A stretch of 64,000 bases of DNA from Paramagnetospirillum magneticum AMB-1 (GCF_000009985.1 NC_007626.1:4903149-4967148), one strand, 5' to 3'; shown: positions 34,876 to 43,736, numbered from the stretch's first letter. A program made the numbers and translations. Notes: generated by a model from the sequence alone, not told the origin.

Positions 34876-35178
34876 TTACCGATCAGCCCTGCTAAGGCGA
34901 TAGACCCGGCTTTCGGCCACAGCCCAGTCTGTCGCCTCATCTACCGACGATGCCGCGGACGGATGGTCGCTGGCGAGCCAATTTCCTCCAGCGAGACCGG
35001 CTGATTGGTCTCTCCATCGGGTGAGTGCGTAAGTCGAGAGGGCCTCGGCAATGGGCTCCTCAGCACGTGTGGCTGGATCAGCGTCTCGATGCCGATGCTC
35101 GACGTGGAACTGCTGGTTCCAGGCATCGGCGTGTTCGCTAAGTGCGGAGTATTCTGCATCGATTCTGCATCCTGTCCG
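34876..35178 (-). pseudogene. Remnant sharing its C-terminal motif with the neighbouring 319-aa gene
   Basis: Open for about 100 codons without a start, ending ...SSVDEATDWAVAESRVYRLSRADR then TAA at 34876-34878. The tail matches the end of the gene at 35280-36239 (WIDEAAGWAMAESRVYCLGRA), so the two share a C-terminal motif. The part before it (EALSTYALTRWRDQSAG) has no counterpart in the neighbour. An in-frame TAA at about 35179 cuts it off upstream. Confidence 0.6.
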
Positions 35179-35279
35179 TTAAGGTCGGTTCTGTCCAGAC
35201 GATGAATTGGCCTCAGCAACCCTTCGAGCCGTTCGTCAATCAAAGGGTAGGCGCGAGATAAAGCCCCACTGACCGGAGT

Positions 35280-36239
35280 TCACCTGGCCCTGCCGAGACA
35301 ATAGACCCGGCTCTCAGCCATGGCCCAACCTGCCGCCTCGTCTATCCAGAGGACCGGAGACGAGCGGAAAGTAAACCTTTCGGGGTCGGCATAGGGGTGG
35401 TTCAGGCATCGGCCTCGCAAGACCTCGAAGATCCCTTGATCGGTTTTGATCACACCGAGGCGCCAGTCCTCGATACGGGCACACCGATCAGGAACGCCCG
35501 GTGGCAACCAATCCAGCGGAGCCCCGCGGGCAGCACGTTGATCCCGACCGCCATTGTTGATCTGCTCGCGGATCGCCAGGGCGACAATGCGCAGGGGCTC
35601 ACTCAGAATGTCGAGTGACTGCCCCAGTTGATCGGCCAGCAGGTTTCGCCAGAGCGTCATTCTTCCCATGATCGCGCCATGCCGGGCCAAGCCCTCGGCG
35701 GTGGCGCCATCAATCCGACGCCCAAGGCCACGGGCCAGAATCTGGGCCGCTACCGGCCAATCCGGCAATGCCGGGGGAACAGGCTCCATTTCCAGACCGT
35801 TGCCAAACCAGCGCCCATGATCTCGGTCATAGCCCACCGTCCTTGGAAACAGCGGCCGGTCGAGAAGACCACACAGGTGAGCGGCGAGCTCCGATCCCAC
35901 CGCCAGCCTCCAGCCGTGCTGCCGGGCCAACGCTTCTGCGTAGAGGGCGGGGGCCGGGGGCAAATGCGGCATCGGTGAAACCACTCCGAAGGCCGCCAGC
36001 AGATCATCGCGATCACGCTCGACATAGACGTGCCGCGACACCGGTGAAATGTGGCATTCGCGCAGGGCTGTGGCGATCTCGGCGGATGTAACGCCGGCGG
36101 CCTGCAGTTCGGCCAATGCCACGGGCGCCGACGTGAAACCGTGATTGCCCACGGCAAGGGCCAATCTGGTTGGTTCGGCCAAATCCCGGTTCTTGCGGAT
36201 GGCGCTCAGGATGCCGAAGAGCGGAGAAGTGTCGTCCAT
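35280..36239 (-). CDS. Hypothetical protein, 319 aa
   Basis: Starts at ATG 36239 with GGGGAGGG just upstream. Sequence has ordinary globular composition, for example PTRLALAVGNHGFTSAPVALAELQAAGVTSAEIATAL, YVERDRDDLLAAFGVV and the end WIDEAAGWAMAESRVYCLGRAR. No catalytic motif or domain recognised. The short tail WxDEAxxWAxAESRVYxLxR is shared with the remnant next to it and may be a targeting or interaction motif. The gene upstream ends about 37 bp before it. Confidence 0.65.
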   Translation of the reverse strand: MDDTSPLFGILSAIRKNRDLAEPTRLALAVGNHGFTSAPVALAELQAAGVTSAEIATALRECHISPVSRHVYVERDRDDLLAAFGVVSPMPHLPPAPALYAEALARQHGWRLAVGSELAAHLCGLLDRPLFPRTVGYDRDHGRWFGNGLEMEPVPPALPDWPVAAQILARGLGRRIDGATAEGLARHGAIMGRMTLWRNLLADQLGQSLDILSEPLRIVALAIREQINNGGRDQRAARGAPLDWLPPGVPDRCARIEDWRLGVIKTDQGIFEVLRGRCLNHPYADPERFTFRSSPVLWIDEAAGWAMAESRVYCLGRAR

Positions 36240-36276
36240 GACCCTCCCCTCCAGAGGCAGGCGGAAGCGGTTCATT

Positions 36277-36855
36277 CTAGTCATCGGTCGCCTGTTTATT
36301 GCCGTCCGATGGCAGGACCGTTATCGCCTGGCCTTCGTGGATCTCGACGCGGGCCAACTCGACACCGCGATGGAGGAGGCGCGTTGTCGTGGAATGCTCA
36401 ATGGCTCGCTCCACCGCCATCACCCGCGCGTCGGATTCCGTGTAGTACGGGACCGGCACCCAGACATGGGCATACATGACGCCGGGAGCGGCCTCGATGA
36501 TCAGCACATATCCGTCATCGGAATCATCGGCCGGCCAGAACCAACGCTCCTCGGGCAGTACCGCACGCCAGGCCAGCACCTCCTCGGCCGCCTCCAAGAG
36601 CGCGATCTTTTTAGGATTGCCCGGTTCATCCGCCAGCAGGGCGCGACAATTGTCGCGGTAGAAGAGCCAGTCTTGTGTCGGCGCCGATTTCGACGGCGGC
36701 TCGATGAGGACGCTCCGGCCCTCCGACGGCATCACCGCCGGCAACCCATCTGGGTGTAGCCGCCACAGGCTTTCCCCGGTCGTCGAGGCCGGTTCGCCTG
36801 TCAGGGTGCTCATTCGGCGTCGCCGCAGTTCCTCGGCGGATAGGGGCCCATTCAT
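36277..36855 (-). CDS. Hypothetical protein, 192 aa
   Basis: Begins MNGPLSAEELRRRRMSTL, with GAGGGTG upstream of ATG 36855. Middle region SAPTQDWLFYRDNCRALLADEPGNPKKIALLEAAEEVLAWRAVL and DDGYVLIIEAAPGVMYAHVWVPVPYYTESDARVMAVERAIEHS look like a compact alpha/beta domain. No family recognised. Same strand as its neighbours and probably cotranscribed with the 319-aa gene. Confidence 0.65.
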   Translation of the reverse strand: MNGPLSAEELRRRRMSTLTGEPASTTGESLWRLHPDGLPAVMPSEGRSVLIEPPSKSAPTQDWLFYRDNCRALLADEPGNPKKIALLEAAEEVLAWRAVLPEERWFWPADDSDDGYVLIIEAAPGVMYAHVWVPVPYYTESDARVMAVERAIEHSTTTRLLHRGVELARVEIHEGQAITVLPSDGNKQATDD

Positions 36856-37025
36856 GGTGTCACCCTCTCGCAGGCATCTGGGGTCTCATGCTTGCCCCAG
36901 CTGATTGGCTTGTCCAGGGCCGCAACTGGGTTCCGCATGCGTCGGACACATGGCGATGAAGCAAGCCGCTGAAGTGAGATTTATTTCGCCTTGGCAAGGA
37001 ATTTGGCACGGGTAGAGCCCCAGGC

Positions 37026-37232
37026 TCATAGGCGGGTGATCTCGGTAAAGACCTGATCCAGATCATGGGCCACCAGGATCGCCTCCCGGCCGCCGTGGAT
37101 GACGATCATCGCCTCGGTGCGATCCTCATCGGCATCCCTGAGCGCTGAGATCGAACTCAGACGCACGGCATGGCGGATGCCCTGGATATCCGTCACGCAC
37201 AAAAACCCCGATTCCCGAACCGGCTCGTTCAT
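37026..37232 (-). CDS. Small hypothetical protein, 68 aa
   Basis: MNEPVRESGFLCVTDIQGIRHAVRLSSISALRDADEDRTEAMIVIHGGREAILVAHDLDQVF. AGGAGG lies six bases before ATG 37232, which fixes the start. The pattern of short beta strands resembles small DUF-type proteins that sense or bind a ligand, without further evidence. It ends the gene set at the right end of the transposon. Confidence 0.6.
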   Translation of the reverse strand: MNEPVRESGFLCVTDIQGIRHAVRLSSISALRDADEDRTEAMIVIHGGREAILVAHDLDQVFTEITRL

Positions 37233-37296
37233 CCCTAGCCTCCTGCTCAAGCAGAACACTAGTGGAACATGTTTGATTTCAGGCCGCTAGGGGCGT

Positions 37297-37322
37297 CTTG
37301 GTGTGTTTGCTCCATAATACCG
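37297..37322 (-). repeat. Right terminal inverted repeat
   Basis: 26 bp ending GCTCCATAATACCG; perfect mirror of 31655-31680, followed at once by the second GAGTTCCA. Confidence 0.92.
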
Positions 37323-37330
37323 GAGTTCCA
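37323..37330. repeat. 8-bp target site duplication, right copy
   Basis: GAGTTCCA, identical to 31647-31654, and continuous with the comM codons GAG TTC CAG CGG. Confidence 0.92.
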
Positions 37331-37928
37331 GCGGGGCGCCCTGGAAGCCCTGCGCCAGCCCCTGGAATCCGGCCGCGCCGTGGTGGCCCGGGCCAATGCC
37401 CACGTCACCTATCCCGCCCGCATCCAACTGGTGGCGGCCATGAACCCCTGCCGCTGCGGCCATCTGGGCGACCCGGCCCTGGCCTGTTCCAAGGCGCCCA
37501 AATGCGGCCAGGACTACCAGTCCAAGATCTCCGGCCCGCTGTTCGACCGCATCGACCTGCATGTGGAGGTCCCGGCGGTCAGTCCGGCCGACCTTGCCTT
37601 GCCGCCGCCCGCCGAAGGCAGCGCCGAGGTGGCGGCCCGGGTGGCCGCCGCTCGCGCCGTCCAGCTCGACCGCTATCGCGATGCGGCGATCCGTACCAAT
37701 GCGGAAGCCGATGGCGAATTGCTGATGCGGGTCGCTTCGCCCGATCAGGCGGGAAGCAAGTTGCTGGCCGAGGCGGCCGAGCGCATGCGCCTGTCGGCCC
37801 GGGGCTGGCACCGCGTCCTGCGGGTCGCCCGTACCCTGGCCGACCTTCAGGGCGCCGAGACCGTCGGTCGGATGCAGGTGGCCGAGGCGCTCTCATACCG
37901 AAGGCTGATGCCCGGTCGCGCGGGGTGA
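37323..37928 (+). pseudogene. comM: comM fragment 3 of 3 (C-terminal)
   Basis: Continues ComM from EFQRGALEALRQPLESG through the family's cysteine-rich insert (MNPCRCGHLGDPALACSKAPKCGQDYQSKISGPLFDRIDLHVEV) to the C-terminal helical domain (RMRLSARGWHRVLRVARTLADLQGAETV...EALSYRR) and a normal stop. Intact coding, so the interruptions look recent on an evolutionary scale. On its own it lacks the ATP site. Confidence 0.95.
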
Positions 37929-38020
37929 GTCTGATCGCCCTATGACCTTTGTGGGCATTGCGCCTGTTGCGTGCCCGGCGCCATGCTCCAACAGCCGGCG
38001 AGAAATGGGGTCAAGACCCG

Positions 38021-38677
38021 ATGAGCACCTGCGCGCCTTCCCGGGACAAGCGGCGTTGCCATGATATGGCGATGATCGTCACCGATGTGATCATGACCCT
38101 GGCCCGGGAAAAGACCCAAGACGGCAAGGTTTCCCTTCACGACCTGGAACGCATCGCCGCCCTGATCAGCGGCGGCAGCATGGTCCTCGACGCCGCCTAT
38201 ATCCGCCAGGAGGAATCGTGCCGCAAGTTCCACCAATTGCCCAAGGGCAATGTGGGAGCACGGTCCAATCCCTTCCATCGCCTGATGGTCCGGCCGTTCG
38301 AACACCTGCTGGCCGGCGACGGCGCCGTGCTGCGGCGCGAATATCTGCCCCATTATTTCGAGTTCCTGGACCACGCCCTGGAAAAGCGCTTGGAAGCCTT
38401 CGAGCGCCACTGCCGCACCATCATCCAGGCGCTGATGGTGGTACACGGCAACAACCTGACCTGGGACCAGTTCTATGCCGATGGCCGCACCATCAAAACC
38501 CTGCAGGGCGCGCTGAAGCTGTTGCGGGCCTATATGGAAAGCCCCGAAGGCCAGCGGGTCTGGCACGGCTGCATGATGCGGCCCATCGGCGACCTGCCCG
38601 CCCCCGCCATGGCTCAGGTCCACCATATCCATCAAGTTCTGCTGGAAACCGCCCGGGGGCTGGAAGCGGCGGAATAG
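38021..38677 (+). CDS. Hypothetical protein, 218 aa
   Basis: Soluble, helix-rich protein, for example LHDLERIAALISGGSMVLDAAYIRQEESCRKFHQLPKG, FEHLLAGDGAVLRREYLPHYFEFLDHALEKRLEAFERHCRTII. No catalytic motif seen. ATG 38021 chosen; a downstream ATG (MAMIVTDVIM) is possible. It ends at a hairpin repeat. I do not recognise the family. Confidence 0.65.
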   Translation: MSTCAPSRDKRRCHDMAMIVTDVIMTLAREKTQDGKVSLHDLERIAALISGGSMVLDAAYIRQEESCRKFHQLPKGNVGARSNPFHRLMVRPFEHLLAGDGAVLRREYLPHYFEFLDHALEKRLEAFERHCRTIIQALMVVHGNNLTWDQFYADGRTIKTLQGALKLLRAYMESPEGQRVWHGCMMRPIGDLPAPAMAQVHHIHQVLLETARGLEAAE

Positions 38678-38777
38678 GGGCCAAAGGCCCCAAACCCATT
38701 CATTTCATTTTGAAAATAAACGGAGGGTTCGGGAGGTATGCCTCCCGATGGGGCCGGGGCAAAGCCCCGTCTCTACC
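38677..38777. repeat. Stacked-hairpin intergenic repeat, copy 5
   Basis: Between convergent genes: GGGGCC-aaa-GGCCCC, a TTTCATTTTGAAAATAAA centre, CGGGAGGT/GCCTCCCG and GGGGC-aaa-GCCCC. Probable bidirectional terminator. Confidence 0.75.
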
Positions 38778-39146
38778 CTAGGCGCCCGTCTTGGGCAGCA
38801 TGTGACCGAGCTTGCGGCCGCCGAAGACATGGATGTGCAGATGCGGCACTTCCTGATGGCCGTTCTCGCCGATATTGCTCAGCATGCGCCAGCCGTCGGC
38901 GGTGACGCCCGCCATCTCGGCGACCTTGCCCACCGCCCGCACCAAGGCGGCGATTTCCACATCCGTGGCCCGGGCCGAGAAGTCGTCCATGGACACATAG
39001 GCCCCCTTGGGGATCACCAGGATATGGACGGGGGCCTGCGGGTTGATGTCGTGGAAGGCCAGGGTATGGTCGTCCTCGTGCACCTTCTTGCAGGGGATTT
39101 CACCCCTCAGGATGCGGGCGAAGATGTTGTTGGAATCATAGGCCAT
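38778..39146 (-). CDS. HIT family nucleotide-binding hydrolase
   Basis: 122 aa. The C-terminal HLHIHVFGG is the histidine-triad motif; N-terminal NIFARILRGEIPCKKVHEDDHTLAFHDINPQAPVHILVIPKG is typical of the HinT branch. Probably cleaves AMP-linked or lysyl-AMP-type substrates. It lies just downstream of hisE in the his gene run, a common alphaproteobacterial order. Confidence 0.95.
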   Translation of the reverse strand: MAYDSNNIFARILRGEIPCKKVHEDDHTLAFHDINPQAPVHILVIPKGAYVSMDDFSARATDVEIAALVRAVGKVAEMAGVTADGWRMLSNIGENGHQEVPHLHIHVFGGRKLGHMLPKTGA

Positions 39147-39171
39147 CGCTTGCTCCCTTGGCCGAAGGTGA

Positions 39172-39501
39172 TCACTTCTTGGCGCGCGACTTCTTCTCGT
39201 CGATACCCGAGGTGCCGGTGCGCCGGGCCAGCTCGGCCCATACCTTGGCCGGCTCCACGCCGCAATCGGCCCACAGCACCAGCAGATGGTAAAGGGTATC
39301 GGCGCTTTCGCCCACCAGTTCATCCTTGCCCTCGGACAGAGCGGCGACCACGGTCTCCACCGCTTCCTCGCCGAACTTCTGGGCGATCTTGCCGCGGCCG
39401 CGGGCAAACAGCTTGGCGGTATAGGACTTGTCGGGATCGGTGCCCTTGCGGCTGGCGATCACCGTGTACAATTCCTCGAGAATCTTGCTGTCCTGCGCCA
39501 C
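39172..39501 (-). CDS. hisE: Phosphoribosyl-ATP pyrophosphatase
   Basis: Second step of histidine synthesis, PR-ATP to PR-AMP. 109 aa, MazG-like all-alpha fold: RGRGKIAQKFGEEAVETVVAAL and ESADTLYHLLVLW carry the acidic metal ligands. Separate from hisI, unlike the fused enterobacterial form. Confidence 0.97.
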   Translation of the reverse strand: MAQDSKILEELYTVIASRKGTDPDKSYTAKLFARGRGKIAQKFGEEAVETVVAALSEGKDELVGESADTLYHLLVLWADCGVEPAKVWAELARRTGTSGIDEKKSRAKK

Positions 39502-39602
39502 GGTGCCCTCTCTTTTAACTGGTTCCAGACCGTCATCTTTCCCAACGCCCCCTGCCTAACAGATGGCGGCGGGGCTGTCACCCCCCCCGCAAGGGCACCC
39601 CT

Positions 39603-40361
39603 TCAGGGGCGGACGGGAATCCCGGCGGCACGCATGTGCGCCTTGGCCTGGGCGATGGTGTAGGTCCCGAAATGGAAGATGGACGCCGCCAGCACGGCGG
39701 TGGCATGGCCGTCGCGAATGCCCTCCACCAGATGGTCGAGATTGCCCACGCCCCCCGAGGCGATCACCGGCACGGTGACGGCATCGGCCACGGCACGGGT
39801 CAGCGGGATGTTGAAGCCCTGCTTGGTACCGTCGCGGTCCATGGAGGTCAGCAGAATCTCGCCCGCCCCGTATTCGGTCATGCGCCGCGCCCATTCCACC
39901 GCATCGATGCCGGTGGCATTGCGGCCGCCATGGGTGAAGATCTCGAACTTGCCGGGACCGGTCTGCTTGGCGTCGATGGCCACCACGATGCACTGGCTGC
40001 CGAACTTCTCGGCCGCCTCGCGCACGAATTCGGGGCGATGCACGGCGGCGGTGTTGATGGAGACCTTGTCGGCCCCGGCCAGCAGCAGCTTGCGGATATC
40101 GTCGTTGACCCGCACCCCGCCGCCCACGGTCAGCGGCATGAAGCACTGCTCGGCGGTGCGGCGCACCACGTCATAGATGGTGTCGCGGTTTTCGTGACTG
40201 GCGGTGATGTCGAGGAAGGTCAGTTCGTCGGCCCCGGCCTTGTCGTAGAGCTTGGCCTGCTCCACCGGATCACCGGCATCGATCAGGTCGACGAAGTTGA
40301 CTCCCTTGACCACGCGGCCGTCCTTGACGTCCAGGCAGGGGATGATGCGCATCTTGAGCAT
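39603..40361 (-). CDS. hisF: Imidazole glycerol phosphate synthase, cyclase subunit
   Basis: TIM barrel that makes IGP and AICAR using ammonia from HisH. 252 aa. IIPCLDVKDGRVVKGVNFVDL with the first catalytic Asp, VGGGVRVNDDIRKLL, and LTSMDRDGTKQGFN are diagnostic. Reads leftwards, 3 bp after hisA. Confidence 0.98.
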   Translation of the reverse strand: MLKMRIIPCLDVKDGRVVKGVNFVDLIDAGDPVEQAKLYDKAGADELTFLDITASHENRDTIYDVVRRTAEQCFMPLTVGGGVRVNDDIRKLLLAGADKVSINTAAVHRPEFVREAAEKFGSQCIVVAIDAKQTGPGKFEIFTHGGRNATGIDAVEWARRMTEYGAGEILLTSMDRDGTKQGFNIPLTRAVADAVTVPVIASGGVGNLDHLVEGIRDGHATAVLAASIFHFGTYTIAQAKAHMRAAGIPVRP

Positions 40362-40364
40362 GGC

Positions 40365-41084
40365 TCAGGCCTTCAGGAGGGCGATGGCCTGGGCCACGTC
40401 GATGCGCCCGTCATAGATGGCGCGGCCCGAGATGACGCCTTCCAGCTTGGGATAAGCCTTCAGCGCCTTGAGATCGACCAGCGACGACACGCCGCCCGAA
40501 GCGATCACCGGAATGGAGATGGCATCGGCCAGCGCGGCGGTGGCCGCCACGTTGGGACCGGCCAGCACGCCGTCACGGTCGATATCGGTGTAGATCAGGG
40601 CGGCGACGCCGCAATCTTCGAACTTGCGCGCCAGCTCCAGCACGGTGAGGTCCGAGGTCTCGGCCCAGCCTTCCACCGCCACCTTGCCGCCCTTGGCGTC
40701 GATGCCCACCGCCACCCGACCGGGAAAGCGCTGGCAGGCCTCCTTGACCAGGGCCGGATTCTTCAAGGCCACGGTGCCGAGGATCACCCGGCGGATGCCC
40801 CGCGCCAGCCAATCCTCGATGGTGGCCATCTCGCGGATGCCGCCGCCCAACTGGACCGGAACCGAAACGGATTTGAGGATGCTGTCCACCGCGGCGCCGT
40901 TGACCGGCTTGCCGGCGAAGGCGCCGTTGAGATCGACCACGTGAATCCACTCGGCCCCGGCGGCGGCGAAGTCGCGGGCCTGGGCGCCGGGATCGGTGTT
41001 GAACACCGTGGATTCCTCCATCAGGCCCAGCTTGAGCCGGACACAGGCGCCGTCCTTGAGGTCGATGGCGGGGAACAGAAACAT
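40365..41084 (-). CDS. hisA: ProFAR isomerase
   Basis: TIM-barrel isomerase of 5'-ProFAR to PRFAR. 239 aa. FPAIDLKDGACVRL, VQLGGGIREM, GVAALIYTDIDRDGVL and VIASGGVSSL match the family. One base separates it from hisH upstream. Confidence 0.98.
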   Translation of the reverse strand: MFLFPAIDLKDGACVRLKLGLMEESTVFNTDPGAQARDFAAAGAEWIHVVDLNGAFAGKPVNGAAVDSILKSVSVPVQLGGGIREMATIEDWLARGIRRVILGTVALKNPALVKEACQRFPGRVAVGIDAKGGKVAVEGWAETSDLTVLELARKFEDCGVAALIYTDIDRDGVLAGPNVAATAALADAISIPVIASGGVSSLVDLKALKAYPKLEGVISGRAIYDGRIDVAQAIALLKA

Positions 41085-41085
41085 T

Positions 41086-41736
41086 TTAGGGAGTCCAGGT
41101 CAGAAAGTTGGAAATCACCTTGAGCCCCGTGATCTGGGACTTTTCGGGATGGAATTGGGTGCCGACCATGTTGTCGCGGCCCACCACGGCGGTCACCTGG
41201 CCGCCGTATTCCACATGGGCGAGACGATGGGCGGGGTTGGCCGGCTCGAATTTGTAGGAATGGACGAAATAGGCGTGGGCCTCCGAATCCAGACCGGCCA
41301 GCAGCGGATGGGAGAGGCCATCGGGCACCAGCTGGTTCCAGCCCATATGCGGGACCTTGAGGCCCTGGTCCTCGACGCCCAACGGCACCACCTCGCCCGC
41401 CACCCAGCCCAGACCGGCATGCAGGCCGTGTTCGCGGCCGATGCTGGCCATCAACTGCATGCCGACGCAGATGCCGAAGAACGGGACGCCCCGCGCCAGC
41501 ACCCGCTCGGTCAGGGTCTCGGCCATGCCCGGCAGGGCCAGAAGGCCAGCGCGACAATCGGCAAAGGCGCCCACGCCGGGCAGCACGACGCGATCGGCAC
41601 GGTCCACCACCTTGGGATCATTGGTGACGGCAACGGAAAGATTCAGGCTGGCCTCGGCCACCACCCGCTCGAACGCCTTGGCGGCCGAGCGCAGATTGCC
41701 CGAGCCGTAATCGATGATGGCGACGATCCCGGTCAC
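41086..41736 (-). CDS. hisH: Imidazole glycerol phosphate synthase, glutaminase subunit
   Basis: Class I glutamine amidotransferase partner of HisF. 216 aa. IDYGSGNLRSAAKAFE, VLPGVGAFADC, GICVGMQLM with the nucleophile Cys, and GTQFHPEKS with the catalytic His and Glu. GTG start at 41736 preceded by a GGGGGG tract; longer frames upstream are antisense to hisB. Confidence 0.97.
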   Translation of the reverse strand: MTGIVAIIDYGSGNLRSAAKAFERVVAEASLNLSVAVTNDPKVVDRADRVVLPGVGAFADCRAGLLALPGMAETLTERVLARGVPFFGICVGMQLMASIGREHGLHAGLGWVAGEVVPLGVEDQGLKVPHMGWNQLVPDGLSHPLLAGLDSEAHAYFVHSYKFEPANPAHRLAHVEYGGQVTAVVGRDNMVGTQFHPEKSQITGLKVISNFLTWTP

Positions 41737-41767
41737 AGAACCCCCCCCGAGCGACGCGAAGCGACGC

Positions 41768-42367
41768 TCATAGCGATCCTCCAAGGGTGCCCTTGGTCGA
41801 AGGCACCGCGTCGGCCTTGCGCGGGTCGATCTCCACCGCCTCGCGCAGGGCGCGGGCCAGGGCCTTGAAGCAGCTTTCCACGATGTGGTGGTCGTTGTCG
41901 CCGTAGAGGCTTTCCACGTGCAGCGTCGCGCCGGCAGCCTGGGCAAAGGCCTGGAACCATTCCTTGAACAGCTCGGTGTCCATGGTGCCCAGCTTGTCGC
42001 GGCCGAACGCCACCTTCCAAATCAGGTAAGGACGGTTGGACAGGTCCAGCGCCACCCGGGTCAGGGCCTCGTCCATGGGGACATAGGCCGAGCCGTAGCG
42101 GCAGATGCCCTTGCGATCGCCCAGGGCCTGGTTCACCGCCTGGCCAATGGCAATGCCCACATCCTCGGTGGTGTGGTGGGCGTCGATGTGGAGGTCGCCC
42201 TTGGCGTCCACCTCGAGGTCCATCAGCGAGTGCCGGGACAGCTGCTCCAGCATGTGGTCGAGGAAACCCACCCCGGTGCTCACGGCATACTTGCCGCTGC
42301 CGTCCAGATCGACGGCGACCTTGATGCTGGTTTCGTTGGTATTGCGCGTGATGGCAGCCTTGCGCAT
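41768..42367 (-). CDS. hisB: Imidazoleglycerol-phosphate dehydratase
   Basis: Monofunctional dehydratase, 199 aa, with the two Mn-binding motifs HIDAHHTTED and DNDHHIVES. GGAGG lies five bases before ATG 42367, so I use this start rather than the ATG 12 bases upstream. First gene of the leftward his run B-H-A-F-E. Divergent from the M48 gene. Confidence 0.97.
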   Translation of the reverse strand: MRKAAITRNTNETSIKVAVDLDGSGKYAVSTGVGFLDHMLEQLSRHSLMDLEVDAKGDLHIDAHHTTEDVGIAIGQAVNQALGDRKGICRYGSAYVPMDEALTRVALDLSNRPYLIWKVAFGRDKLGTMDTELFKEWFQAFAQAAGATLHVESLYGDNDHHIVESCFKALARALREAVEIDPRKADAVPSTKGTLGGSL

Positions 42368-42545
42368 GGGGCCCTCCATAATCTGCCCCGTTTAGTATCA
42401 GGAATGCGCGCCCTATGCCAGTGCGAGCCGCCACAAGCAATCGGAGCAGCCGTAAACTATAACTTCCGCCGCGGATTGCCGAATACCCTCTTCGCCTGTA
42501 TGGTGCATGCATTCGTTCTTGTGATCGGATGCGGGGGGCATCACC

Positions 42546-43667
42546 ATGAAATTTGGTTCCTGTTTGACCGCCGCCATGATGGCGGCGGCACTGGGCGCTT
42601 GCGCACCCACCACCCAGCGGCCGGAAGTCGATGCCAAGAGCCTTCGAACCGAAACCAACCAGCAATATGCCTTGCTGCTGCAAAATCATTTGGAACAGCG
42701 CAGTCTGTTCGACGGCGTTGTTCACCGCCTCAGCGTGGCCGCCAGCGACTTTTGCGATGCCCGGATCAATTGGCGGACGGGATTTCTCACCTTAAGCACC
42801 GACGACGTCAATGGCGCCGCCGGCAAGTTGCTTGCAACGGCCTATCCTGGCCTCAGTTCCACCCCCATGGTGATCAGTGTCACCCGGGGCTCGGCGGCCG
42901 AACGGGCGGGACTGAAGACCGGCGACCTGGTCACGGCCATGGGCGGATTCCCCATTCCAGCCACCAAGAGTTTCCTTGAGTCAACCAGCGCCCGGTTCAA
43001 TCGTGCTACCAACGCGCCTATCACCCTCGCCATCCGGCGCGGCGACCAGACCAGCGACCTGGTCATCACGCCGGAACGGGCCTGCGACTATCCCAGCAAC
43101 ATCATCGTCGACAGTTCAATGAACGCCTTTGCCACCGAGAAAGACATCAACGTGCAGACCGGCATGTTGGACTTCCTAAAGAGCGAGGAGGAACTGGCCC
43201 TGATCATGGGGCATGAACTGGCTCATTCCCTGAGGAAGCACGGCGGAATGGGCGCCAAGGGAGGCAACATGGTGGCGGGCCAGGTGGCGGGCGGCGTGCT
43301 GGACGTCATCGCGGCCCTGGGCGGGGTCAATACCGGCGGATATTTCAGCAAGTCCGGCGGTGCCATGGCCCGCAATATCAACAGCCAGGACTACGAGAAC
43401 GAGGCTGATTATGTCGGGCTCTACATCATGGCCCGCGCCGGATACACCATAGACGACGCCCCGAAGGTTTGGCGACGGATGGCGGTGAGCGACCCCAGCA
43501 GCATTTCCCACGCCACGACCCACCCGACGGCGCCGGAGCGCTTCGTCAACCTGAACGCCACCATTCAGGAAATTCGAAACAAGCAGGCCGCGGGCTTGCC
43601 GTTGATTCCCAATGAGCAGCCCAAAGCGGTGGAAACCCCCAAAGCACCCGCCGTGGGCAACCCCTGA
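42546..43667 (+). CDS. M48-family metalloprotease lipoprotein with PDZ domain
   Basis: 373 aa. Lipoprotein signal MKFGSCLTAAMMAAALGAC. A PDZ-like domain (about 105-170: VTRGSAAERAGLKTGDLVTAMGG) precedes the peptidase core: MGHELAHSL (HExxH zinc site) and ENEADYVGLYIMARAGY (third ligand Glu). Architecture resembles envelope quality-control proteases such as LoiP/BepA relatives with an added PDZ. It stands alone between hisB and hslV. Confidence 0.92.
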   Translation: MKFGSCLTAAMMAAALGACAPTTQRPEVDAKSLRTETNQQYALLLQNHLEQRSLFDGVVHRLSVAASDFCDARINWRTGFLTLSTDDVNGAAGKLLATAYPGLSSTPMVISVTRGSAAERAGLKTGDLVTAMGGFPIPATKSFLESTSARFNRATNAPITLAIRRGDQTSDLVITPERACDYPSNIIVDSSMNAFATEKDINVQTGMLDFLKSEEELALIMGHELAHSLRKHGGMGAKGGNMVAGQVAGGVLDVIAALGGVNTGGYFSKSGGAMARNINSQDYENEADYVGLYIMARAGYTIDDAPKVWRRMAVSDPSSISHATTHPTAPERFVNLNATIQEIRNKQAAGLPLIPNEQPKAVETPKAPAVGNP

Positions 43668-43736
43668 CCCCGGGCCGCGACAAAGGCGGCGAGCGTCTGC
43701 TATGATGCCCGCCCCTTTTCCATTTGGGTCAGCCTC

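Larger units (their letters stand above)
31655..37322. mobile_element. 5,668-bp transposon-like element with 26-bp terminal inverted repeats
   Basis: Ends are perfect 26-bp inverted repeats (31655-31680 and 37297-37322, beginning CGGTATTATGGAGC) with an 8-bp target duplication outside. None of its genes is a recognisable transposase, so it is probably mobilised in trans or is a decayed composite. An 8-bp duplication is seen in IS66, IS1595 and some other families; the terminal sequence does not let me pick one. Cargo: truncated helix-turn-helix-like gene at the left end, a three-gene glycan cassette, and a block of unknown genes at the right end. Confidence 0.9.

Noticed and set aside
34941..35243. 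100-aa minus-strand frame beside the remnant
   Set aside because: The real signal is in another frame, the one ending with the SSVDEATDWAVAESRVYRL tail.
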